Source: a bacterium
GTDB lineage: Bacteria > Cyanobacteriota > Vampirovibrionia > Gastranaerophilales > Gastranaerophilaceae
Length of the DNA stretch: 32,919 nt
Reading direction: 5' to 3'
Assembly: GCA_017409065.1 (NCBI GenBank)
Contig: JAFQTK010000091.1
Coordinates: 1-32,919 of the forward strand
Shown: one piece after another, positions 1-7,952 of the stretch
Position numbering within the stretch: position 1 is the stretch's first letter
Layout: each line of letters begins with the position of its first letter
Notes under the pieces: model-generated
The model's database searches: none
Told to the model about the DNA's origin: nothing
The model's input: the letters and a program-made list of their open reading frames with translations, nothing else
Position numbers and translations under genes: made by a program

Positions 1-141
1 TCACGTTATTTCGGAAATATTTTTTAGAAAAAGAGCATCAAGCTATATAATCAAATTAAATTATTCACCTGTTCAATTTTAAAATATTTTATTTTAAGCA
101 TTAATTTAAATGAACGAATATTAAATTAGAGGGCTATTTTT

Positions 142-1689
142 ATGGATAAAATGTTTTGTTTTCAATGCGAACAGACTGCCAATAATAAGGGTTGTACAGT
201 ACAAGGTGTTTGTGGTAAATCAGCAGAAACAGCTAATCTTCAAGATGAGCTTACAAGCAAAATAATAGAATTTGCTAATTGTGTTGAATTTTCTGACGAA
301 AATATTCGTTTAATTATTGGAGCTCTTTTTACTACTATTACAAATGTCAATTTTGATAATAATTCCTTAAAAAATCTTTCAGAGAGAATATCTCAAAAAA
401 TACGTTGTTGTAATAGTTTTGATATAAAATCCATTTGGGAATGTAATGAAGATATAAGAAGTCTAAAATCCTTAATTCTTTTTGGCTTAAAAGGCGTAGC
501 CGCTTATGCATATCACGCAAATGTTTTAGGATATAAAGATGAAGCTGTTGATAAATTCTTTTTTGAAGCATTGCAAGATATCTCAAAAGACTTATCAATA
601 GACGAACTTTTATCTCTTGTTCTTAAAACTGGCGAAATAAACTTAAAATGTATGGAGCTTCTAGATAAAGCCAATACTGAAACCTATGGCAATCCTACAC
701 CAACAAAAGTAACAAGCAAAATTGAAGCTGGACCATTTATCGTTGTAACCGGTCATGATTTACACGATTTAGCGCTACTTCTAGAACAGACAAAAGATAA
801 AGGTATAAATATTTACACCCATGGTGAAATGCTACCAGCTCATGCATACCCTGCACTAAAAAAATATCCACATCTGAAAGGGAATTTTGGTACAGCTTGG
901 CAAAACCAACAAAATGAATTTGATTATTTGCCTGCACCAATTTTATTTACAACAAATTGCATTATGCCACCGAAAGAAAGTTATGCGGATAGAGTTTTTA
1001 CAACCTCTGTCGTTCGATATCCTGAAATTAAACATATTGGAGAAAATAAAGATTTTACACCTGTTATTGAAAAGGCAATAGAACTAAAAGGGTATAGTGA
1101 AACTCAGTATTTTACAGGAATAAACGGTGGGCATTTGCTCACAACAGGTTTTGGACATAATGCGGTTTTATCTATTGCTGATAAAATTGTAGAAGCGATT
1201 AAAAAGGGAGATGTCAAACACATTTTCTTAGTTGGTGGTTGTGACGGTGCAAAAACCGGCAGAAACTATTACACTGATTTTGTTAAACAAACCCAAAAGG
1301 ATACACTTATTTTGACCCTCGCTTGTGGAAAATATAGATTTAATGACCTCGATTTAGGTGAAATCAATGGTATTCCACGCTTAATAGATATGGGACAATG
1401 CAATGATGCCTATTCTGCAATAAAAGTTGCTGTTGAATTAGCGAAAGTTCTAGATTGCTCAGTAAATGATTTGCCTTTATCTTTGATTATTTCTTGGTAT
1501 GAACAAAAAGCTGTTTGCATATTATTAACATTGCTTTATTTAGACATTGAAAATATCAGGCTTGGTCCGACTTTACCAGCTTTTGTTTCTCCTAATGTAT
1601 TAAATATACTGGCTGAAAAGTTCAAAATAAAGTCAATAACAACTTCTGAAAAAGACCTAGAAGATATTCTATGTAAAAAAGAAAGTTAA
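142..1689 (+). CDS. hcp: Hybrid-cluster protein (hydroxylamine reductase), class I
   Basis: Cytoplasmic iron-sulfur enzyme. The family reduces hydroxylamine to ammonia in vitro and acts as a nitric oxide reductase in nitrosative stress. At 515 aa it is close to the usual 520-550. The N-terminal cysteines C6, C9, C18 and C24 give the CX2CX8CX5C pattern of class I enzymes from strict anaerobes (Desulfovibrio type), which bind a [4Fe-4S] cluster. Hybrid-cluster signatures follow: GHDLHDL, GEMLPAHAYP, a Cys in FTTNCIMPP, VGGCDGA and LACGKYRFN. The start is supported by GAGGG upstream of the ATG. No hcr reductase gene is adjacent, so the electron donor must be encoded elsewhere. I saw no clear FNR or HcpR palindrome in the 141 bases upstream. 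Confidence 0.97.
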   Translation: MDKMFCFQCEQTANNKGCTVQGVCGKSAETANLQDELTSKIIEFANCVEFSDENIRLIIGALFTTITNVNFDNNSLKNLSERISQKIRCCNSFDIKSIWECNEDIRSLKSLILFGLKGVAAYAYHANVLGYKDEAVDKFFFEALQDISKDLSIDELLSLVLKTGEINLKCMELLDKANTETYGNPTPTKVTSKIEAGPFIVVTGHDLHDLALLLEQTKDKGINIYTHGEMLPAHAYPALKKYPHLKGNFGTAWQNQQNEFDYLPAPILFTTNCIMPPKESYADRVFTTSVVRYPEIKHIGENKDFTPVIEKAIELKGYSETQYFTGINGGHLLTTGFGHNAVLSIADKIVEAIKKGDVKHIFLVGGCDGAKTGRNYYTDFVKQTQKDTLILTLACGKYRFNDLDLGEINGIPRLIDMGQCNDAYSAIKVAVELAKVLDCSVNDLPLSLIISWYEQKAVCILLTLLYLDIENIRLGPTLPAFVSPNVLNILAEKFKIKSITTSEKDLEDILCKKES

Positions 1690-2260
1690 ATAAGGTCATA
1701 AATAGATGTTAAATCTTGTGGCGTAGAGCTTTTTCTCATTTTTTCAATAAAATCATTTGTTGGAATAAATGGGATTTGCTCTTCATTTTCTATCTCTTTT
1801 AACGAAAATCCTTTTAAATCTAAACCCCAACTCTATCAGCTAAAGATTCGGTAATATTTTCCATCATATGAAATTGTTGCGAACAAGTAAGCCAATATTG
1901 CCCTTTCTCATCACTATTATCAACGGCAATTTTTATATATGAAAGCAAATTTGGTACATATTGAATTTCATCAATAATAATTGGTGCTTTATATCTTTGC
2001 AAAAACAATTCCGGTTCATTTATTGCTAGTTCTCTAGCTTTATAATCATCTAAAGTTACATAATCTCGGTTTGCATCACAATGTTTTAATAACGTGCTTT
2101 TACCTACTTGTCTAGCTTCGGTAATAAGTAAAATCTTGAATTGCTTACTTAATTCAATAACTTGTTTTTCTAATGTACGTTTTTTATATATAAAACCTCG
2201 ACTATTATGCATTGCTGTTTTATAATGGTCGAGCTTCTGCAAAATGTCAAGTTCTTCCAC
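1687..2260 (-). pseudogene. Decayed AAA ATPase (ATP-binding / DUF4143-type family), frameshifted and truncated
   Basis: The readable part (1820-2260, 146 aa) is the N-terminal ATPase half of a widespread accessory P-loop ATPase. It has a Walker A region (EARQVGKSTLL, where family members usually have GARQVGKS), Walker B (IIIDEIQY) and a sensor-like LTCSQQFHMM (usually LTGSQQF). It stops after SLADRVGV. In the next frame the homology-like sequence resumes at once with LDLKGFSLKEIENEEQ and continues to YDLI, then meets a stop at the end of hcp. One missing T in the GTT-TA run near 1826 would explain the shift. Everything C-terminal of about residue 190 is missing, including the DUF4143 part. 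The family is common in gut bacteria and archaea, often as multicopy, decaying genes. The start is uncertain; a later Met (MHNSRG) may be the original one. Confidence 0.8.
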
Positions 2261-2360
2261 TGAAAATCTTAGCTCAAAGTTAGCTTGATATCGTTGTTAA
2301 AGGTTATTTATATCTGACATAACCATTATTTATGATAAAATCAAGAAAAGAGGTATTTAT

Positions 2361-3125
2361 ATGAAAAAGAAATTTAATTTACCATTTTTTATTGCTATTG
2401 CATTGTTTGTTGCTGGATTAATATTACCTTTTGTTTCTTTGGTTTTTCCCAAATTAATAATATTTATGTTTATATATTATTTAATAAATTTATTTTTGAT
2501 ACCTATATTGTGCGTTGTTGGATTGATTTTCCAAGTTTCAAATAAGCAAAAAAGTGTTTTTGATAAAATTATGCTTACATTAAATTCTTTTGCAATTTCA
2601 TTTATGATTTTTGTTGTGATATTTGCTTATATTGCTTTCCCAAATGCTTTTATAAAAGATGATGTTGTTAGGGCTCAAATTAATGCAGAAATTCAAACTT
2701 TGGAAAAAGAATATCAACCTATTTTGAACTATTTAGCACAGTATAAAAAGGCCAATGGGATTTATCCTGAAATAATAAAACCAGAATTAATTCAAAAATC
2801 AGATGTTTTTGAAAACTATATTTATAGTGTTCAAAAAGATAAAAAAGGTTATTGGATAGAAGTATATCCAATAAATGGACCCATTGAATATTATTATAAT
2901 GATGAAAATGATTTTAATTATAATTACTATAACGGTAGTGGCCGTATTGATTCTGCATTTACTAATTATGATTATTATGAAATTAATAAAAATTGGCACG
3001 CTGTAAAAAGTGACCTAATAACTCGTCATAGCAAGTTTACTAAAAATTTCACTCCAGATAGAGATACTGATGTTTATTTAAAAAATAATATTGAAAAATT
3101 CATAGAAATTAATAATGCTCAATAG
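2361..3125 (+). CDS. Hypothetical membrane protein, three N-terminal TM helices
   Basis: Not recognised. 254 aa. Residues about 5-27, 31-56 and 70-95 are hydrophobic enough to span the membrane. The remainder is a soluble domain of about 155 aa, rich in Tyr, Asn, Asp and Lys (a YYYNDENDFNYNYYN stretch near 175-190), probably outside the membrane. AGAGGT lies about 8 bases before the ATG, and a TATGATAAAAT promoter-like stretch lies before that. The gene stands alone, between the decayed ATPase and a bidirectional terminator at 3249-3281. It is very AT-rich, which together with the neighbouring pseudogene suggests accessory DNA. The central segment, two long hydrophobic runs followed by EKEYQPILNYLAQYKKANGIYP, resembles small orphan inner-membrane proteins with a pilin-like periplasmic part, but I would not assign a function. 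Confidence 0.7.
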   Translation: MKKKFNLPFFIAIALFVAGLILPFVSLVFPKLIIFMFIYYLINLFLIPILCVVGLIFQVSNKQKSVFDKIMLTLNSFAISFMIFVVIFAYIAFPNAFIKDDVVRAQINAEIQTLEKEYQPILNYLAQYKKANGIYPEIIKPELIQKSDVFENYIYSVQKDKKGYWIEVYPINGPIEYYYNDENDFNYNYYNGSGRIDSAFTNYDYYEINKNWHAVKSDLITRHSKFTKNFTPDRDTDVYLKNNIEKFIEINNAQ

Positions 3126-3248
3126 CAATTAAACAACTTTCATAAGCTTATTAACTAAATAGCATATTATCTTGCTGTCTTTATTTCTGACGTGGTTATA
3201 ATATTTTTCAAAAAGTTCGAACCTGTAAGCGTCAGTCCCGCCATTAAT

Positions 3249-3281
3249 AAAAAAACAGACCCAGAAGGTCTGTTTTTTTAT
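3249..3281. terminator. Bidirectional intrinsic terminator
   Basis: CAGACC (3256-3261), loop CAGAA, GGTCTG (3267-3272), with seven T downstream and an A-run upstream. It therefore serves both the plus-strand membrane protein and the convergent 695-aa gene. Confidence 0.85.
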
Positions 3282-3308
3282 TTCATTAAATAACCTGTAT
3301 TAATGAAT

Positions 3309-5396
3309 TTAAGCTGTTTTTTCGCTATTTAGAGAATTTAATATTTTGTATATAGCAACCTTAGGAATTAATATTGAAGTATGTTCAGGTATAGAAATCA
3401 TTTTTATGATTTTTGTGACTTTTTGCCATTCATCTGGTGAGATTTTTGCTTTAAGTGCATTTAATTCATTTTCCATAGCTTTAACAGTGGCTGCGAGCTC
3501 GCTATCGTTAGGATTATTTATCATTTGAGTATATTTTTTGTAATACTCAAGACCTTTTGTTTTGTATTCGATAACTATTTTTGCCTTTTCAATAACTTTC
3601 GTTAGATATGCTTCTTGTTCCGGAGTTAAAGTGCCTGATGCACGCATTTCATTAATTTTTGCAGTCATTTTTTCAATCAAATAAGTATTACCATTTTTCT
3701 GTGCAAGAACTTCTTCAGGAGAGAATTGGTATTGATTAAATTCTGCCTCGTTGCACCCAAAAAACTTACCTGATGCTCTTCCGTTACCTTCTACTGTTGC
3801 AATTTCATCAACTAAAGATTTTTCTGCACGAGCAAGAGCATCACCTGTTAATGGTTTTGCCTCAATATAATCAGCATAAGTTCCAGCAAACATGTTTCTA
3901 TTTATTTTAGTATTGGTAAAATAGTTGTATCTGAAATTGTGTGATCTTGAATATCCCACCAACGCTTCTAAAGCTTTTTGTTCTGTACCGTATTGTTCTA
4001 CAAAGTTAGGATGTTTCTTTATAAGCGTTTTTAGTTTATCAATTATAGATTGTGCTGCTTTTTCAGCATTTTGTAAATTTTCAATTCTAAAATTTGGTAA
4101 TTCCCTAATGCTATATTGGAGATCAAGATTTTGGATAATTTCTCCTAAAGCACTGTCTTTATGATACAGATTATCTTTTGCAAATTGAATAAAATCTTCG
4201 CTCATTGCTTTACTCATTTTGGGAGGCTTAGTCATATCGGCCCCTAAGAAACCAGCACCCTTGATAATTTCTTCTGCTTCACCGTATCTAATACGACCAA
4301 TTAGTTCATCAATAACAATTGCATCAACTCTCTCCTGCGGAATGCCAGCCCTTAGAAGTGCTTCTCTGCAGTGAGTTGCCTCATGCATTATTACATTTTC
4401 TATCTCTGTAACTCCTGATTTATATGATTCAGGATTAAATTCAATCCTGTGTCCACCCTTGGTGTAACTGCCACATTTATTAGCATCATTTTTTACAATT
4501 TCTAATGTAGGTCGTTGTTCTTGTGGAATGCCCAGTCTGTCAAATGCATCATTATAGAGAGCCTCAACTTCCGCTTTAATTTGTTCATCTGACAATGCTG
4601 CACGTCTTTGACCTTCCGCAGACTGTTTAAATTCTTTTACTTTTTCTTCAAAAGATTTTCCCATTCTTTCGATTTCTATTTCTTTTTCTTTTATCCATTT
4701 TGATTTATCAAATAGAGCTTTGAACTCATTAAATCTTGTTTTGAGTACATCCTTTTTAAACTGGAAGCCAACGGATTTTAATCCATCTTTTGTTGTAAAC
4801 AGACTTAAACTATCTTTTAAGTTAGAGATAAATCCTGCTTTATTAACGTTTGTTGCAATTTCTCCACGCTGTGCAGTATTCAATGTTGTAGCGTTAAGTT
4901 TTGACATAAGTTTTGATTCTTGGGCAACTTTTGCACTCTGCCTTATACCAAGAGCACTCAAAATGGTTCCGATTGTACCTTCTCCTACTGTATTGAAAGA
5001 ATTTTCCGCAGCATCATAATTTCCATCGAAACAATTTTTTGCAACGTCAAAACAGCCTTTACCCAATTGGAATAAACTATATGCTCCAAAACCGACTGCT
5101 AATGCCGGTCCTAAAACCGGAACTAGTGAACAAGCAGCAATTGTTCCAGCAACTAAACCTATTGTGGCTATCGGGTGTTTAATCACTGCTGTTATTGGAC
5201 TTATTAGACCTTTTAAAAAATGTTTACCGGCTTCAGAAAAATCAAATTTACCATTATTTGATTTATCGACCGTTTTTTCTCCAACTTGAGTAAATGAATC
5301 TCCCAAAGCATCTTTGCTGCCAAAATTTATAGGAATACTTGCTTTTGGTGCGTATGTATTTACTTGGTGGTGATTAACCGGATTTACTGATAACAT
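3309..5396 (-). CDS. Large putative zinc metalloprotease (HEATH motif) with NP...FG leader
   Basis: 695 aa. No family recognised over the full length. Residues 1-30 are a polar leader with NP at 5-6 and INFG at 23-26. Residues 64-110 are glycine-rich and hydrophobic (SPITAVIKHPIATIGLVAG and onward), able to form one or two membrane segments or a hairpin. A charged, probably coiled region follows at about 210-290. Residues 298-345 look like a minimal zincin core: an edge-strand-like segment (GSYTKGGHRIEFNPE) and then MHEATHCREAL, with the HExxH motif at 338-342. An acidic helix (DELIGRIRYGEAEE, 363-376) may provide the third zinc ligand, as in gluzincins. The C-terminal 300 residues are helical and lysine/glutamate-rich. 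This architecture would suit a secreted or surface protease or effector, but there is no classical signal peptide. Function is inferred from the motif only. Confidence 0.72.
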   Translation of the reverse strand: MLSVNPVNHHQVNTYAPKASIPINFGSKDALGDSFTQVGEKTVDKSNNGKFDFSEAGKHFLKGLISPITAVIKHPIATIGLVAGTIAACSLVPVLGPALAVGFGAYSLFQLGKGCFDVAKNCFDGNYDAAENSFNTVGEGTIGTILSALGIRQSAKVAQESKLMSKLNATTLNTAQRGEIATNVNKAGFISNLKDSLSLFTTKDGLKSVGFQFKKDVLKTRFNEFKALFDKSKWIKEKEIEIERMGKSFEEKVKEFKQSAEGQRRAALSDEQIKAEVEALYNDAFDRLGIPQEQRPTLEIVKNDANKCGSYTKGGHRIEFNPESYKSGVTEIENVIMHEATHCREALLRAGIPQERVDAIVIDELIGRIRYGEAEEIIKGAGFLGADMTKPPKMSKAMSEDFIQFAKDNLYHKDSALGEIIQNLDLQYSIRELPNFRIENLQNAEKAAQSIIDKLKTLIKKHPNFVEQYGTEQKALEALVGYSRSHNFRYNYFTNTKINRNMFAGTYADYIEAKPLTGDALARAEKSLVDEIATVEGNGRASGKFFGCNEAEFNQYQFSPEEVLAQKNGNTYLIEKMTAKINEMRASGTLTPEQEAYLTKVIEKAKIVIEYKTKGLEYYKKYTQMINNPNDSELAATVKAMENELNALKAKISPDEWQKVTKIIKMISIPEHTSILIPKVAIYKILNSLNSEKTA

Positions 5397-5709
5397 AACT
5401 TTTCCATTACCTAAAACCTTCTACGTATATGCAAAAACATTATTAATGAAAAGTTTGCCATCCTGTAGTATATTGTATTGTACTGTATTGTAGAATGTAC
5501 AAAGGTTTTTGCCTATTGTAAAGATTTTTATTTTTGCTTAACATTTGATAATCTCTCTTAATAAAATATGCTGATATATTGGCAATTGTTAATGTTCTGT
5601 AGTTCTTGTATAAAAACGTAAAATTTAAAAGTAAAAGAAAAATAAATTTATATTGCAGGCGTAAAAGATATGATGACAGCTTCTGCTGATATAGAAGCCA
5701 CATTAAGGG
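5397..5709. other. Non-coding or remnant DNA
   Basis: No convincing gene. An 86-codon minus-strand open frame (5443-5703) has composition unlike protein and no ribosome-binding site. On the plus strand, 5652-5748 reads AGVKDMMTASADIEATLRAR and a few more residues before a stop. It looks protein-like and less AT-rich than its surroundings, but has no start; it may be a broken gene end. A short near-tandem TGTATTGTA repeat lies at about 5476-5494. Confidence 0.35.
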
Positions 5710-5961
5710 CTAGACTGAGCTTATGGACTTTATGTAATTTGGTCTAATAATAAATGGGACAAAACTTTCAACTTTTTCTATCGGAATTTTTTTATTATTT
5801 TTATCTTCAGCCAATTGAGCAGGAGTTAAAATCATTCCTCTATAATATTTTTGTACGCCCAAGGATTTTGAAAACATGTTTCTTAAATCTAGCGAACTAA
5901 TAGAGTTTATGTCAATTGGTAGTTTTTTAGTAAAATTGTAAAAATCTTTTATTCTGGACAT
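5710..5961 (-). pseudogene. Short fragment resembling the N-terminus of an ADP-ribosyltransferase-like domain
   Basis: 83 aa. The segment YYRGMILTPAQLAEDKNN, then KIPIEKVESFVPF, recalls the first strand and following helix of ADP-ribosyltransferase exoenzyme folds, where an Arg-Gly in a xYRGM context binds NAD. A whole domain needs about 150-200 aa including an STS-like strand and an ExE loop, and neither is present. The open frame ends shortly after the RGM strand, at a junction where protein-like sequence appears on the other strand. I read it as a truncated remnant of a toxin- or phage-type gene. A small intact unrelated protein is possible. The assignment rests on a short motif and is tentative. 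Confidence 0.35.
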
Positions 5962-5996
5962 TATTCCGGGGTCGCAAAGTAGAACAAGGTGTTTGG

Positions 5997-6049
5997 TTAT
6001 ACAATTGGGGTGTATAATTTGTATAACAAGCTTTTTTAGTGTTGTATAA
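5997..6049. promoter_or_regulatory. Cluster of three TTGTATAA / TTATACAA repeats, possible operator
   Basis: TTATACAA at 5997-6004, then its reverse complement TTGTATAA at 6019-6026 and again at 6042-6049. The start-to-start spacings are 22 and 23 bp, close to two helical turns. The first two copies also form an inverted repeat of ten-base arms (TTATACAATT and AATTTGTATAA). The cluster lies between the ART-like fragment and the phosphatase gene. Confidence 0.4.
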
Positions 6050-6226
6050 TTGGTTGTTAATAATGTTTATTTTCATTTTGACTTGTAAATAAAAAATGGT
6101 TCTCGATTCATATGTTTTAATGTTCTTAAAAATAATTTTTTTCGTTTTTTTAATAAAAATTTACAATATTATTTTGCCAATATTTATGAGAAGATTTTAA
6201 AGAATATGTATTTGTAAAGGTGGATA

Positions 6227-6697
6227 ATGATTAAAGTTTTATTTGTTTGTTTAGGTAATATTTGTAGGTCCCCGATGGCACATATGGTTCTTACAAATAT
6301 GATTAGAGAGCGTTCTCTTGAAAATAATTTTGAAATTGATTCAGCAGGGACGGAAGGCTATAATGAATTGAATCATGCCGGAATACATTTTGGAACTAAA
6401 AAGATTTTAAAAGAAAACAGTGTTCCTTTTTCTGAGCATTATTCTCGTAAAATTCGTAAAAGTGATTATCAATATTATGATTTTATTATAGCAATGGATA
6501 TGGAAAATATTGTTGATATTGAATATATTGTAGGAGCTGATAGAGATAATAAAATAAAAAGATTGCTCGATTACACAAATAATCCTCGTAATATAAAAGA
6601 CCCTTGGTACACCGGTAATTTTGAAGAAACTTATGCCGATGTAGTGGAAGGGTGTGAAGCGTTTCTTAAATATTTAGAAAAAAACAATCTTATGTAA
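6227..6697 (+). CDS. Low-molecular-weight protein-tyrosine phosphatase
   Basis: Hydrolyses phosphotyrosine, in bacteria typically on tyrosine kinases that control exopolysaccharide assembly. 156 aa, the normal family length. The P-loop CLGNICRSP begins at residue 8 and matches CX5R(S/T), with Cys8 the nucleophile and Arg14 binding phosphate. The general acid is in KDPWYTG near residue 125, a standard position. AAAGGTGG precedes the ATG by 5 bases. No BY-kinase or capsule export gene is adjacent, although a GT8 glycosyltransferase lies 1.3 kb downstream. It ends 6 bases from the convergent 352-aa gene with no obvious terminator between them. Confidence 0.95.
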   Translation: MIKVLFVCLGNICRSPMAHMVLTNMIRERSLENNFEIDSAGTEGYNELNHAGIHFGTKKILKENSVPFSEHYSRKIRKSDYQYYDFIIAMDMENIVDIEYIVGADRDNKIKRLLDYTNNPRNIKDPWYTGNFEETYADVVEGCEAFLKYLEKNNLM

Positions 6698-6703
6698 CTA
6701 GGA

Positions 6704-7762
6704 TTAAACTTTCTTTGTTTTTTTGTGGGTTGTTTGACGAAAATACAGCGGAACACCAATTGCGGTTAAAATTAGGGCTGTCGCAAGTTTGTTATTCATT
6801 ATGTTGTCAAAAATTTTTCTTTTTATAGAGCGTGTATCAGGTTCTACTATACGTCCCCAATCAGGTGCCGGTTCCCAAGGTACTGTTGATGGTGTTCTTT
6901 CTACGGGATATGGGATATCTCTGCCTTCCAAAAGATTTTTTAGTTTTTTAGATATTTTTGCTCTAAATTCGCTTGAAAATTTTGCGTATTCCTTTTGTAA
7001 AAGCATTACCGCATTAATAATTGGGGGTACATCTTTTTGAGCTGTTTTATTTATGAGTGCCAGTCGGATATTACCATCTGCATTACAAATTTTAGCAAGT
7101 TCTTTAACTTCGTCTAATAGTTTCCGAGGCGTGTCGTTGTCGTAAAGAAAAGCACTTCTTAGTTTTGTGTGTCTGATTTTGTCAAAATTTTCAATTGATT
7201 GTTCTTCATTTATGTAACTAAATGGACTGATAGCTTTTAAATCGTCCTTATTGCTTCCGACTACAATAACTAAATCATCGTGTTTTTTTGTTTGTTTTAG
7301 TCTTCTTTGCGTTAGACTTAACATTTGGTTTTCCAATCTGTCAAAATTTTGGAATGTCTTAAGAAACTGCATATCGTTATTAACAACATCGCCATTTTGT
7401 TTGTTAACAATTCTATCCGGAATCCAATATAAATAAGTTGCAGTGTCTTTTGTTGATTCATATATTCTTTTTAGAAAATCTATTTCATTGTTTTCCAACG
7501 TTACTAAAAACTTGCAACCATTAGCAGGTATTATTTCAGAATTAGCTGATACTTCTTTTGCTGCTATACGACTAAGCCGCATAAAAGGCATAAAGTATTT
7601 AGAAAATAAATCTTTGTTATTTGTAACGAACTTATCCGTAACGCTGTCTTTTCCGGTTATATATTTATCAAAATAACAGTCTTTGTTTGCAATGATATGA
7701 GTTATTCCATGTCCAAATGAAATATTTTTTCTAGGATTTATGCTGCAATTATAGGATGTCAC
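6704..7762 (-). CDS. Hypothetical tail-anchored protein with NP...FG leader
   Basis: 352 aa, not recognised. The first 20 residues contain INP (8-10) and ISFGHG (14-19), the same arrangement as in the 695-aa metalloprotease and the 73-aa protein. Residues 25-280 form a mixed alpha/beta soluble body without a nameable motif. A proline-rich linker follows (TPSTVPWEPAPDWG, about 290-303). Near the C-terminus one hydrophobic helix, LATALILTAIGVPLYF (326-341), is followed by a basic tail (RQTTHKKTKKV). One anchor with positive residues after it, at the extreme C-terminus, gives a tail-anchored topology; together with the proline linker it also resembles a surface-sorting tail without an LPXTG. It is transcribed divergently from the GT8 gene. 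Confidence 0.7.
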   Translation of the reverse strand: MTSYNCSINPRKNISFGHGITHIIANKDCYFDKYITGKDSVTDKFVTNNKDLFSKYFMPFMRLSRIAAKEVSANSEIIPANGCKFLVTLENNEIDFLKRIYESTKDTATYLYWIPDRIVNKQNGDVVNNDMQFLKTFQNFDRLENQMLSLTQRRLKQTKKHDDLVIVVGSNKDDLKAISPFSYINEEQSIENFDKIRHTKLRSAFLYDNDTPRKLLDEVKELAKICNADGNIRLALINKTAQKDVPPIINAVMLLQKEYAKFSSEFRAKISKKLKNLLEGRDIPYPVERTPSTVPWEPAPDWGRIVEPDTRSIKRKIFDNIMNNKLATALILTAIGVPLYFRQTTHKKTKKV

Positions 7763-7881
7763 ACCAATACCCTCAATTAGTTACGTTTTACTTAAAAACT
7801 TAATTAGGTAATATTTTGCTAGTATCCCAAAAATCATTAACATTATTTTACATTTTGGGCAAAAACTTATTAAAAAGTTTG

Positions 7882-7910
7882 TTGACATTACTTGTTTATC
7901 AAACTAGAAT
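7882..7910 (+). promoter_or_regulatory. Sigma-70-type promoter of the GT8 gene
   Basis: TTGACA (7882-7887), 17-bp spacer, TAGAAT (7905-7910). Predicted transcription start near 7917. Confidence 0.7.
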
Positions 7911-7952
7911 GGTAAAGATATTAGTTTGCGGACATTTGAATTGGGTACATTG

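Noticed and set aside
3187-3243. tRNA-like 3' end: GTTCGAAC followed by CAGTCCCGCCA
   Set aside because: Counting back from CCA, the GTTCGAAC lies five bases out of register for a T-loop, no 5' acceptor strand pairs, and there is no anticodon arm. A CTGACG/CGTCAG helix encloses the region instead.
5443-5703. 86-codon minus-strand open frame as a gene
   Set aside because: Low-complexity Leu/Tyr-rich composition typical of AT-rich non-coding frames, no ribosome-binding site and an unconvincing hydrophobic pattern.
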